Origin: Sulfurimonas sp.
GTDB taxonomy: Bacteria; Campylobacterota; Campylobacteria; Campylobacterales; Sulfurimonadaceae
Direction: 5' to 3'
Length of the DNA: 35,122 nucleotides
Assembly (NCBI GenBank): GCA_015488615.1
Contig: WFNM01000020.1
Span: forward strand, 1 to 35,122
Made by a program: the position numbers and the translations under genes. This document shows, one piece after another, positions 8,555 through 16,300 of this stretch (the first letter of the stretch is position 1; the number at the start of each line of letters is the position of its first letter). The notes below the pieces were generated by a model. The model ran no database searches, was not told the DNA's origin, and saw only the letters and a program-made list of their open reading frames with translations.

Positions 8555-9826
8555 TTATGAAGAACTACCTCCATCATAATCTCCATATCTATTTTTTAGC
8601 TGTGCTCGCTTTGCTAATATTTGTACACTTTGAGTGATCTCTTCTCCGGCTATATTGTAGTGCTCATGTAACTTCTCTAGTGATTCATCTATTTTACTTG
8701 CGAAGTTTTCACTTAAAGCATCTATCTTTTGTGACATCTCCAGAACCTGTCTATCTTTGCTTTGTGCTAAATCTTGTGAGATAAGAGAGAGCTGAGACTG
8801 TGATTTTATATAATCTAACTTTACTAGCTCTACATCATGTATAATCTCTTTTAACATTGTATAGACATCATGTAAATCGCTATTTTGTAGCTGAAGTTCT
8901 TTCATTTTATTAGAGGAAAGTACCATCTGCTTCATAATTATCTCACTCTGTGTTTTAATAGATTCTAATCTCGTTTCACCCTCTTGTAATGATGTTTGTA
9001 GACTCTCAGTGTGAGACTTTAGAGTTAATATCTGTGACTCAAAAGCTTTTGTAACTCCGGAGAGCTGTTTAAGAGTTTGTGCAGTGATACTTTTTGCTAT
9101 CTCATCAGAGATAGTTTTCATACTATTAAGTTTTATTTTTAATTCATCTATGTCATCACTCATATCTACCCTACTCTCTACAGCCTTTTGAAGGAGTTGG
9201 TTAAGTTTATTATAATGATCTTGTTCTGCTACTCTCAGAATATCAATATGCTTATGCACAACATTATCAAGTTCAGGGAGTTGTACCTCTGTGAAGTATG
9301 CAAAACCTTTACTCACATCCTTATGCCATGCTTCCATCTCATCAAACTTATCTATAAACTTTGTCTGGTTAAATTGAATAGTATCAAGAGCTCGAATATC
9401 TTCACGAAATTTTACTCGTATCTCCTCTTGAGAGCTACGTTCAGCTTCTTGAGAAGAAGTCATCTTCATCTCTATCTCAAGTATAAAATCTTTAAGCTGT
9501 GTTATCTCTCTCACAAGCACTTTGACAAACTCTTCTTGTGTTCTTGCATTCTCCGACACCTGTGTTTGGTGTAGAACATTCATCACTATGTATAAAAGTA
9601 GTGCTACAAGAAAGGGGAATATAGACTCTCGAAGTAATAATATAACATCTGTAGTATCAGGGTTAATAATAAAGTGCACAAGAGAAGCTATCGCTCCTAT
9701 AGCTATCATTAAAGGAGCATAGTTAATTTTATTTGGGCGTTTAAGTATTATTATCTGGCGTAAAAAAAGCAGTGCCATAAAAGCAAATGCTAAAAGTAAG
9801 TCACTATTAAACATTGGTGTCTCCAT
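8555..9826 (-). CDS. Membrane-anchored coiled-coil protein, unknown function
   Basis: I do not recognise this 423-residue protein. The N-terminus has three hydrophobic helices (about residues 9-25, 38-55 and 67-86), followed by about 320 residues rich in E, K, Q and L with heptad character, a long coiled coil. It ends in a Gly/Ser tail. The architecture resembles cytoplasmic coiled-coil scaffolds and RmuC-like or receptor-like proteins, but there is no chemoreceptor signalling tip, nuclease motif or HAMP. It lies 32 bases downstream of the HAD phosphatase gene on the same strand and may be the last gene of the hemH transcript. Confidence 0.75.
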   Translation of the reverse strand: METPMFNSDLLLAFAFMALLFLRQIIILKRPNKINYAPLMIAIGAIASLVHFIINPDTTDVILLLRESIFPFLVALLLYIVMNVLHQTQVSENARTQEEFVKVLVREITQLKDFILEIEMKMTSSQEAERSSQEEIRVKFREDIRALDTIQFNQTKFIDKFDEMEAWHKDVSKGFAYFTEVQLPELDNVVHKHIDILRVAEQDHYNKLNQLLQKAVESRVDMSDDIDELKIKLNSMKTISDEIAKSITAQTLKQLSGVTKAFESQILTLKSHTESLQTSLQEGETRLESIKTQSEIIMKQMVLSSNKMKELQLQNSDLHDVYTMLKEIIHDVELVKLDYIKSQSQLSLISQDLAQSKDRQVLEMSQKIDALSENFASKIDESLEKLHEHYNIAGEEITQSVQILAKRAQLKNRYGDYDGGSSS

Positions 9827-9858
9827 GTTTTTATATGGGACTATTTTAGCATAATAAT

Positions 9859-10491
9859 TTATAAAACTATAGTGAGTATCTCTTTTGGGTGTTCAAGTTG
9901 TACTAGAAAGTCAGTTTGAGGTGTAAAACCCCATGTAGCAAAGAGTCCTTTTATTTTAGCATTTGAGGCACTAAGCATATCTTTTGAGTTATCTCCTACC
10001 ATCCAAGCACTGTCTTTTGTAGTATCATATTCATAAGAGTCTAAAATTTCAAAAAGCATCTCTGGATTTGGCTTTGAATGATTCACTTTATCTGCACCTA
10101 CAATACTATCAAAGAGTTCTGCAACCCCTAAAGAGCCTAGCATAAGTTTAGCAAAGGGAGTTGGTGCATTTGTGGCTACTGAGAGTTTTACACCATGTTC
10201 TTTTAGTTTTTTAAGCATCTCTTCTACACCCTCATACAAATATGGGTTCTGAGTACATTGCTTAGTATAGTGTGCTTCAAAGGCAATTTTATCTTTTTTC
10301 ACATACTCTTTCGTGCCATAGAAAAGTTCAGGAAGATTTCTTACTTCTTTATTAATTGCATTGACTATAAACTCTTCACTCAATGGTTCTAAGTTGTAAT
10401 GGGCTTTTCGTATAGAATTTATAGAGAGTGTGATGTCTTTTTTTGAGTCTATTAGTGTCCCATCCATATCAAAAATTACTATCTTTTGCAT
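9859..10491 (-). CDS. HAD-family phosphatase, phosphoglycolate phosphatase-like
   Basis: A 210-residue cytoplasmic HAD hydrolase. Motif I is DMDGTLIDS (D8 nucleophile, D10 acid/base), motif II the threonine of VATNAPTP, motif III the lysine of SKPNPEM, and motif IV VGDNSKDM, which binds magnesium. The helical cap between motifs I and II is the C1 type of the Gph/PGMB group, so phosphoglycolate or a similar small phosphate is the likely substrate, though specificity cannot be read from sequence. The hemH stop overlaps its ATG by one base (TAATG), so the genes are translationally coupled. Confidence 0.85.
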   Translation of the reverse strand: MQKIVIFDMDGTLIDSKKDITLSINSIRKAHYNLEPLSEEFIVNAINKEVRNLPELFYGTKEYVKKDKIAFEAHYTKQCTQNPYLYEGVEEMLKKLKEHGVKLSVATNAPTPFAKLMLGSLGVAELFDSIVGADKVNHSKPNPEMLFEILDSYEYDTTKDSAWMVGDNSKDMLSASNAKIKGLFATWGFTPQTDFLVQLEHPKEILTIVL

Positions 10492-11441
10492 TACTTCATC
10501 TTCTCATATATTTCACATATAGCATCCACAAAAAGCGGACTATCATTAGAGCACTCTACTACTCTGTACTCACGAAATCCAAGATTCTCAGCTATCTCTC
10601 TGTACTCTACTTCAAGCTCAAAATCTGTTTCCGAATTATCTATAGTAAATGCGATAGGCACGATGATGATGCCACGGTTACGAACCACCTTGAGTTTCTC
10701 TTCTAATGAAGGCTTTAACCACTCTAGTGGCCCTACTTTTGACTGGTAAGCAAGATGTGTTTCATGAAAGTTCATATCTTCATCTTCTAACATATTTTTC
10801 AATATCTTAACATGCTTCATAATATGGCGTTCATATACATCTCCAGCGTCTACTATCTTCTGCGGTAAACCATGAGCAGAAAATATTAAGTCAAAGTCCC
10901 GGTAGTCATCATTTCCAACACTTTTTTTGATATTTTCTATCATGGACTTATTATAGCTCTCATTTTCAAAAAAATGTTTTCTCTCCACTAAAAGAGCATC
11001 GTTACCATTAAGGTGGTAGCACTCTTCAAAATCTTCTAAAGAGGATTTTGTAGTAGTAGTTGAATACTGAGGATAGAGAGGGATGAGATAAATCTTTTCG
11101 ACTGCTGCTTCATTTAAACGCGAGATAACTTCCTCAGCAAACGGAGGAGTATATCGCATCACAAAATCCACTAAGACATCTTCACCTAGTTTTTCTTGGA
11201 GCTTAGAAACAAGACTTTTAGTATATCCTACTATTGGGGATTTTCCACCTAGCTGTCTATAAATCTCTTGAGAACTCTCAGTACGAGAAAAGGTTATCAT
11301 ACCTCCAACAAATTTACGTACGAGATCACTCTTCATAGTTAAGATATTTTTATCATTAAACATATTTTTCAAAAACATCTCAACTTCGTTAAGATTGTTT
11401 GGACCACCCATATTGAGAAGGATTACTGCTTCTTTTGCCAC
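10491..11441 (-). CDS. hemH: Ferrochelatase
   Basis: Inserts Fe2+ into protoporphyrin IX, the last step of haem synthesis; haem is needed by the c-type cytochrome encoded nearby. The 316 residues include the N-terminal LLNMGGP, IPLYPQYSTTT (120-130), FSAHGLP with H190 as metal ligand, YQSKVGPLEWLKP, and a C-terminal PIAFTIDNSETDFE carrying the conserved glutamate. The usual SD.IET-type motif reads DNSETDFE here, a modest variation. The start is GTG, supported by AGGGA five bases upstream. It is followed by the HAD gene with a one-base overlap. Confidence 0.95.
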   Translation of the reverse strand: MAKEAVILLNMGGPNNLNEVEMFLKNMFNDKNILTMKSDLVRKFVGGMITFSRTESSQEIYRQLGGKSPIVGYTKSLVSKLQEKLGEDVLVDFVMRYTPPFAEEVISRLNEAAVEKIYLIPLYPQYSTTTTKSSLEDFEECYHLNGNDALLVERKHFFENESYNKSMIENIKKSVGNDDYRDFDLIFSAHGLPQKIVDAGDVYERHIMKHVKILKNMLEDEDMNFHETHLAYQSKVGPLEWLKPSLEEKLKVVRNRGIIIVPIAFTIDNSETDFELEVEYREIAENLGFREYRVVECSNDSPLFVDAICEIYEKMK

Positions 11442-11547
11442 TATATTCCCTAATGCATTATTTACTAAATAAAATTGCAGAACTATAGCATAAATAAGAT
11501 AATTTGTATGTGAAATTAAAGTTAATTAAATATTATTAATTGAAGGG

Positions 11548-11622
11548 TGGATGGGGTAGAGGGATTCGAACCCCCGAATACCAGTACCAAAAACTAGTGC
11601 CTTACCGCTTGGCGATACCCCA
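11548..11622 (-). tRNA. tRNA-Gln (TTG)
   Basis: A 75-base cloverleaf: acceptor TGGGGTA pairing with TACCCCA, D-arm GCCAAGCGGTAAGGC, anticodon stem CTAGT/ACTGG around loop TTTTGGT (anticodon TTG), T-loop TTCGAAT and encoded CCA. The discriminator base is T, not the G of E. coli tRNA-Gln. Campylobacterota commonly make Gln-tRNA by amidating misacylated Glu-tRNA, which relaxes the demands of GlnRS on this base; that link is inference. Confidence 0.95.
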
Positions 11623-11672
11623 ATATTGAAGAAAGTTCCAAGTTGCTAATGCTTCTTTTTACTTATGCCGAA

Positions 11673-11681
11673 ATTATAGCA
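11673..11681 (-). promoter_or_regulatory. Extended -10 promoter of tRNA-Gln
   Basis: On the minus strand this reads TGCTATAAT, a perfect TATAAT with the TG of an extended -10 element, about 50 bases upstream of the tRNA. No consensus -35 is visible, which an extended -10 can tolerate. Confidence 0.6.
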
Positions 11682-11872
11682 GTAAAAAATAAAAAAAAGC
11701 TTAAAACTGAATCCCTTTAGAAAGATTTTTAAAAAAAACTCAAATATCTATCTATTATAAGTCAATAGCCATTATCTCTTCTGCAACCGAATACTCAAAA
11801 CTATATAAATTTTTTCTTTTTGAGTGCCATAATTATGGTATTATTTTAAAAAGAAATTTAAGGAGATATTTC

Positions 11873-11971
11873 ATGAATGACACAACTGATATAACAACAC
11901 TAAGCATTAGAATGGTAATTTTTGTAGTAATAGCAGGGATTTTTTTCTTTGTACTGAAGAAGAAAAAATAA
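11873..11971 (+). CDS. Small single-pass membrane peptide (32 residues)
   Basis: An unrecognised short reading frame with strong gene signals. AAGGAGA sits six bases before the ATG, and the stop is followed at once by a hairpin. The peptide begins with a polar stretch (MNDTTDITTLSIR), continues with a hydrophobic helix of about 16 residues (14-28) and ends in KKKK. By the positive-inside rule the tail would be cytoplasmic. It is the only plus-strand gene between tRNA-Gln and sorB, which converges on it. It could be a small membrane-complex subunit, a regulator or a type I toxin-like peptide; nothing here decides among these. Confidence 0.6.
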   Translation: MNDTTDITTLSIRMVIFVVIAGIFFFVLKKKK

Positions 11972-11992
11972 AGAGAAAGTTCTCTTTATTTT
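11970..11992. terminator. Terminator hairpin between the small peptide and sorB
   Basis: AAAGAGA, loop AAGT, TCTCTTT, then ATTTT. The 7-8 bp stem begins at the last base pairs of the peptide gene and lies 9 bases beyond the sorB stop. It is AT-rich with a short T-run, so it would be weak, and could serve both converging genes. Confidence 0.5.
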
Positions 11993-12000
11993 AAGTAAAT

Positions 12001-12312
12001 TTATTTAAGTTTACCATTTCCATAATGTTTAAAAAGATAATTTACAACAATAACTTTATCTTCTTTCGAGATTGGAGCTTTAAAGTGAGTAATCATTTTA
12101 TCCACTTTTTTATCCCAAAAAAGGCGAGACTGCGGTCCTTGATTTATGATATACCCAAAAGAGTGACACATAAGACAGTTTGCTTGAACAGCATCAAAAC
12201 CTTTACCCATTTTTATCTGATATGAGATATATGGAACTTCAACATCACTTTTAACTTGTGCAAAAAGTGAACCTACTGTCAAAATAGCTATTAATAGTAA
12301 TTTTTTCATCAT
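12001..12312 (-). CDS. sorB: Monohaem c-type cytochrome, SorB-like
   Basis: A 103-residue periplasmic cytochrome: a Sec signal peptide (KKLLLIAILTVGSLFAQ) and one haem site CLMCH (C46, C49, H50). A later methionine, probably M73 in VDKMITHF, is a candidate sixth ligand. It lies 7 bases downstream of the molybdenum enzyme gene on the same strand. The pair matches the sulfite:cytochrome c oxidoreductase of C. jejuni (Cj0005c/Cj0004c, from memory), so this cytochrome probably takes electrons from sulfite oxidation. Two ATGs are adjacent; the AGGAG site is better spaced for the second (12309) than for the first. Confidence 0.85.
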   Translation of the reverse strand: MMKKLLLIAILTVGSLFAQVKSDVEVPYISYQIKMGKGFDAVQANCLMCHSFGYIINQGPQSRLFWDKKVDKMITHFKAPISKEDKVIVVNYLFKHYGNGKLK

Positions 12313-12319
12313 AATCTCC

Positions 12320-13516
12320 TTATACCACTTCTACTGTTACAACATCTATACCGTTGTACATATAACCACCATGATTCCATGGAACATTTTTAGCAAGTGG
12401 TTGCTCTTCACCTAAGCGGTTAACAGCTTTTGCCATTATTGACACTTTACCATACTCTGTCGGTTTAAACACAAATCTAAATTCAGTAAAAGCATAACGA
12501 CCATTTTCCTGTTTAAGGAGTGCTTCTTTCCATGTTTTACCATTATCAACAGAAATCATAACTTTACGGATACCATGTCCATCATCAAATGCCACACCAC
12601 GAACAACAATATGGGAATTATGATAAATTTTCATACCTGTTTCAGGATAGGCTATTACGGACTTTACATTCATATGAGTAATTGGTTTCGTTTTTTTAGC
12701 AAGATGATCTGGTGTTTCACTCTCGGTAGCATTATCAGGAACACGGTAAGCCATATCCATAAAGAAAAGATGTTTATACTTATCTGTAACAGTAATATTA
12801 CTAAGCATTTTCACCCAGCTATCAGAGTAGTAACCTGGCACTACTAAGCGAAGAGGAAAGCCATTTAAGTATGGTAAATCTTCACCATTCATTTCATAAG
12901 CAATAATAACATGATCATCTAATTCAGTAAGCTCTAGCTCACGAACAAAGTTAGGAGTTTCAAAGTATGCAGCTTTTTCAAGACCGTTAAATCCTATCCA
13001 ATGTGCATTTTTCTTGAGTCCAGCACGATTAAGAAGATCTGAAAGTCTTACACCTTTCCATTTAGCACAACCCATTGCACCGCTTCCCCATTGGATTCCA
13101 CCAGTAATCGGAGTGAATGCTGAACGGCTATTACCACCACATTGTAGTACAGATGTAACTTCTACTTGCTCATAGTCACTTTTAAGCTCTTTTAGTGTTA
13201 TATTTAACTCTTTTTCAACAAGTCCATTAATTTTAATAGTATATGAATCTAAATCTATATGAGTTGGAATATCTGGAAGGTGCCATCTTACAAAGAACTC
13301 ATCATTTTCTGTAATACCTCTTACAAATGTCGCTCTAGTAGACTCTAAAAGAGGTGGTCTATCAGAATAGGTAATCATTGGACGTTTTTCTGGAAATGCC
13401 ATGTTTGACACTATTTGTCCTATCTTTGGTTGGTGAGTTATACCAGCATTTAGGTTAGTACCTAAAATAGCAGCTGATGCAACAATGGAAGTTTTAAAAA
13501 AGTCTCTTCTTTGCAT
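12320..13516 (-). CDS. sorA: Sulfite dehydrogenase molybdopterin subunit, SorA-like
   Basis: Periplasmic sulfite oxidase-family enzyme, predicted to oxidise sulfite to sulfate and pass electrons to the SorB cytochrome. The 398 residues start with a twin-arginine signal (QRRDFFKTS, R3-R4), as expected for a cofactor-loaded export. The molybdopterin domain (about 60-270) has the Mo-ligand cysteine C126 in LQCGGNSRSAF and the conserved GAMGCAKWKGVRL segment. The C-terminal part (about 280-398) is the Mo-co dimerisation fold, with SVDNGKTW. SoxC-like or other sulfite oxidase paralogues are the alternative, but pairing with a monohaem cytochrome favours SorAB. A minus-strand TATAAT (13546-13551) lies upstream. 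Confidence 0.88.
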   Translation of the reverse strand: MQRRDFFKTSIVASAAILGTNLNAGITHQPKIGQIVSNMAFPEKRPMITYSDRPPLLESTRATFVRGITENDEFFVRWHLPDIPTHIDLDSYTIKINGLVEKELNITLKELKSDYEQVEVTSVLQCGGNSRSAFTPITGGIQWGSGAMGCAKWKGVRLSDLLNRAGLKKNAHWIGFNGLEKAAYFETPNFVRELELTELDDHVIIAYEMNGEDLPYLNGFPLRLVVPGYYSDSWVKMLSNITVTDKYKHLFFMDMAYRVPDNATESETPDHLAKKTKPITHMNVKSVIAYPETGMKIYHNSHIVVRGVAFDDGHGIRKVMISVDNGKTWKEALLKQENGRYAFTEFRFVFKPTEYGKVSIMAKAVNRLGEEQPLAKNVPWNHGGYMYNGIDVVTVEVV

Positions 13517-13608
13517 AAGTTATCCTAAAATTTATAATAATGTGTATTATACCTTTTTTAATTTAAAAAAAGGTAAATAATTTTTTCATAAAAACTGTTT
13601 AAAAAATA

Positions 13609-14100
13609 CTAGATATATTCAGGAAGTAAACTCTTGATCTTTTTATATATTCGCTCGAAATCTGTTGAGTAAACTCTAGTTTGTGCTATACTCGTAATAA
13701 AGTTCGTATCACGATTAAAACGCGGTACAAGATGCATATGAATATGTTCTGCAATCCCTGCTCCAGCAGGTGCACCAAGATTCATTCCAATATTCACACC
13801 GTGAGCTCCAAAACCCTCTTTAAGAAGTCTTACACCTTTTTGTGCAAGCTCTGCCATATGCAACCAAGTCTCAGGATCTAACTCTTCTAGCTTATCAGTA
13901 TGAAAATGGGGAATAATCATAAAATGTCCAGGAGTATAAGGGTACTTATTCATCACCATAAAACAGTACTCATCTCGATAAAGCACATATGAGTCTTTGT
14001 CTTCATCTTCATTCTCTGAGATGTGACAAAAAACACAGCCTTCTATCTTCTCCCCAGCTATATATTCATCTCGCCATGGGGCATATAAAACATCTTCCAT
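13609..14100 (-). CDS. HIT family protein
   Basis: A 163-residue nucleotide hydrolase or transferase of the histidine triad superfamily. The triad is AEHIHMHLVPR, with H119, H121 and H123. C22 and C25 (EGCVFCHI), together with later histidines, form the usual zinc site of the Fhit/Ap4A-phosphorylase-like branch, and NKYPYTPGHFMI is conserved in that branch. The substrate is likely a dinucleoside polyphosphate or an AMP conjugate. It lies 15 bases downstream of the thiamine-binding-like gene and is probably the last gene of that unit. Confidence 0.92.
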   Translation of the reverse strand: MEDVLYAPWRDEYIAGEKIEGCVFCHISENEDEDKDSYVLYRDEYCFMVMNKYPYTPGHFMIIPHFHTDKLEELDPETWLHMAELAQKGVRLLKEGFGAHGVNIGMNLGAPAGAGIAEHIHMHLVPRFNRDTNFITSIAQTRVYSTDFERIYKKIKSLLPEYI

Positions 14101-14115
14101 CTCTTAACCTTTTTT

Positions 14116-14442
14116 TTAGTGCTTTACTTTTCTATTTAAAACTTTTTCTACAGATTTTATCTTTGTTTGAAGTCTGTTTTCTGTGTTTTTACGGATGTCA
14201 AACTTAAGTGACGAGTAAACACGGTCGCAGTCGCTTACTTGCTCATAAGCGAGTTCTATAATACTTAGTGCCTCTTTCATACTTGTTGCCTCTATCACAG
14301 TTCCCATGGGAGTAAGCTGATAAGGAACTCCAGATTTATCTATAGCATCTATTATTTTACTTACTTGTTTTGAAACTGAAGAATCTTCTCTTCCATCACT
14401 CGATGTGGGAAACATACTGAATTCTAGTAATACACTTAACAT
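14116..14442 (-). CDS. MTH1187 family thiamine-binding-like protein
   Basis: A 108-residue soluble protein of the DUF77/MTH1187 family, which forms tetramers of ferredoxin-like folds and in characterised members binds thiamine. Features seen: the opening LLEFSMFPTS, a central YQLTPMGTVIEA strand and a basic C-terminal helix. The length is normal for the family. No thiamine pathway gene is adjacent, so the physiological role stays open. It is followed by the HIT gene after 15 bases and preceded by the TRAP transporter genes. Confidence 0.85.
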   Translation of the reverse strand: MLSVLLEFSMFPTSSDGREDSSVSKQVSKIIDAIDKSGVPYQLTPMGTVIEATSMKEALSIIELAYEQVSDCDRVYSSLKFDIRKNTENRLQTKIKSVEKVLNRKVKH

Positions 14443-14516
14443 ATTTATAATCCTTAACTGTTTTTCTAAAGATTATATCAAAAGAGTCTAAAGACTATAT
14501 AACATAAATCGACTAC

Positions 14517-15800
14517 TTACAAGAAGGCAAAAACTAAATCAGGGAAAAGAACAACTAAACCTAAGGCTAAAAGCTGTAGCAAGATAAAAGGGATAATTCC
14601 CTTGTAAATCTCCATAGTAGTTACACTATCTCCAGCTGCACCTTTCAAAAAAAAGAGAGAAAGTCCAAAAGGAGGTGTCAAGAAAGAGGCTTGAAGGTTC
14701 ATAGCTATAAGCACTGCAAACCAGATAGGATCTATCCCAAATGCAGACATAACAGGCACTAAAATAGGTACAATGATAAAACTAATCTCAATAAAATCTA
14801 TAAAGAATCCAAGTATAAAGATAGCAAACATAGCCACCCCAATGAAGATCCAAACATCCCCAATATCTTCACTAAAAAACTCTAAAATAAGATCAGTTCC
14901 ACCAAGCTCGTTAAAAACAAGACTAAAGGCAGTAGCCCCAATAAGAATCATAAAAATCATACCTGTAAGCTTCATTGTCTCAAAGAGTGCATATTCTACC
15001 ATCTCGCGAGAAAATGTCTTGTTTAGAGCTGAAAGTAAAATACCCCCAAGAACTCCAAACGCAGCAGACTCTGTAGGTGAAGCGATACCAGCAAAAATAC
15101 TTCCAAGTACAGAAATCATCAGAAGTAAGGGAGGAACAATAGCTTTAAGTAAATCAAATAGTGTGACTTTCTCATCGCTTATTAGTGCAGGTGCATCCTC
15201 TTTTTTAAAATAAGCTCGAATGAGTATATATGTGATGTAGAGACTAACAAGTGTAAGTCCAGGAAGAACAGCACCCATAAAAAGATCACCCACACTCACA
15301 CTCATAACATCCCCTAAGACAATAAGAATAATAGAGGGAGGAATAATTTGTCCAAGTGTTCCAGAAGCGGCAATAGTCCCACTTGCAAGAGACTTGTTAT
15401 ACCCTGCATTTATCATTAATGGAAGTGCTATAACACTCATCATAACAACTGATGCTGAGACTATTCCAGTAGAAGCTGCAAGTATAGCACCAACTAAAAC
15501 CACACTTACACCAAGACCGCCACGAACCCCCTTAAACATAGCAGACATAGAGATAAGAAGTTTTTCAGCCATACCAGACTTCTCTAAAATGAGACCCATA
15601 AGAATAAAAAGAGGTACTGCCATAAGAGTAGTGTTGCTCATAATACCATAGATGCGAAATGGTAAGATATTAAAAACATCAAAACTAAGTTCAGGTATGA
15701 AAAAAGCAAATATCATAGCAACACCACCAAAAGCAAATGCTACAGGAATACCAAGTAGAAGAAGAATAAGTGCTACGACAAACATCACTAAAGCTATCAT
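14517..15800 (-). CDS. dctM: TRAP transporter large permease, DctM
   Basis: A 427-residue inner-membrane protein, hydrophobic almost throughout, with the 12-13 helices of DctM. It is the transport channel of a tripartite ATP-independent periplasmic system that takes up organic acids with sodium. Conserved segments include GIPVAFAFG near the start, SGTLGQIIPPSI in the middle and LTPPFGLSLFFLKG near the end. I chose the ATG at 15800, with GGAG six bases before it, over the in-frame GTG at 15812; it then overlaps the dctQ stop as ATGA. A solute-binding dctP would be expected next to it but is not in the window. Confidence 0.92.
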   Translation of the reverse strand: MIALVMFVVALILLLLGIPVAFAFGGVAMIFAFFIPELSFDVFNILPFRIYGIMSNTTLMAVPLFILMGLILEKSGMAEKLLISMSAMFKGVRGGLGVSVVLVGAILAASTGIVSASVVMMSVIALPLMINAGYNKSLASGTIAASGTLGQIIPPSIILIVLGDVMSVSVGDLFMGAVLPGLTLVSLYITYILIRAYFKKEDAPALISDEKVTLFDLLKAIVPPLLLMISVLGSIFAGIASPTESAAFGVLGGILLSALNKTFSREMVEYALFETMKLTGMIFMILIGATAFSLVFNELGGTDLILEFFSEDIGDVWIFIGVAMFAIFILGFFIDFIEISFIIVPILVPVMSAFGIDPIWFAVLIAMNLQASFLTPPFGLSLFFLKGAAGDSVTTMEIYKGIIPFILLQLLALGLVVLFPDLVFAFL

Positions 15801-16282
15801 AAAGATCTCCACTCTTGAAGATTTTTATAAAGCTCTTCAAAAGCTTGCAATGCTAAAAAGAGAAAAGCTAATGGCATAAGAGATTTAACTATCCAGCGAT
15901 GAGAAAGTCCACCAGGATCAGAAGAAGCTTCACTTTGCATAAAACTTAGTTCAGTAAAATTATACCCAATATAGATAATTAAAAATGCTAAGGGCAGAAC
16001 AAAGAAAAGTGTAGCAAAGATATCTATTAATTTTTGTATCTTTTTAGAAAAGTGTGTATAAAAGATATCGACCCTAACGTGAGCATTATGCTTAAATGTG
16101 AAAGAAATTGATAGTAGAATAATAAGATCAAAAAAGTGCCACTCTAACTCTTGTAGTGCAGTGGAACCAGAAGAAAAAAGATAACGAGCAGTTGCATCAT
16201 AAAGAATAAGAGCTACTAAAAGCATAAGAGTTAATGCAATAATATATGCAACATATTTAGAAAAGTTTGTAAATATTTTCAT
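15797..16282 (-). CDS. dctQ: TRAP transporter small permease, DctQ
   Basis: A 161-residue membrane protein with four predicted helices, the small subunit that stabilises DctM. The pattern matches the family: an N-terminal helix, ELEWHFFDLIILLSISFTF, then HAHVRVD-type HNAHVRVDIFY at the second cytoplasmic edge. It is coupled to dctM by an ATGA overlap. It begins 18 bases after the stop of the DUF4105 gene, so all three may share a transcript. With no solute-binding protein nearby, the substrate cannot be predicted. Confidence 0.9.
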   Translation of the reverse strand: MKIFTNFSKYVAYIIALTLMLLVALILYDATARYLFSSGSTALQELEWHFFDLIILLSISFTFKHNAHVRVDIFYTHFSKKIQKLIDIFATLFFVLPLAFLIIYIGYNFTELSFMQSEASSDPGGLSHRWIVKSLMPLAFLFLALQAFEELYKNLQEWRSL

Positions 16283-16300
16283 GCTAGAACATCCTCTAAT

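Noticed and set aside
13550-13575. TACCTTTTTT/AAAAAAGGTA inverted repeat below the HIT gene as a terminator
   Set aside because: The stem is nearly all A-T with no trailing T-run, and it overlaps the likely -10 region of sorA, so I did not call it.
14773-15213. 146-codon frame opposite dctM
   Set aside because: Antisense shadow of a strongly supported membrane protein; its lysine- and serine-rich composition mirrors the dctM codons.
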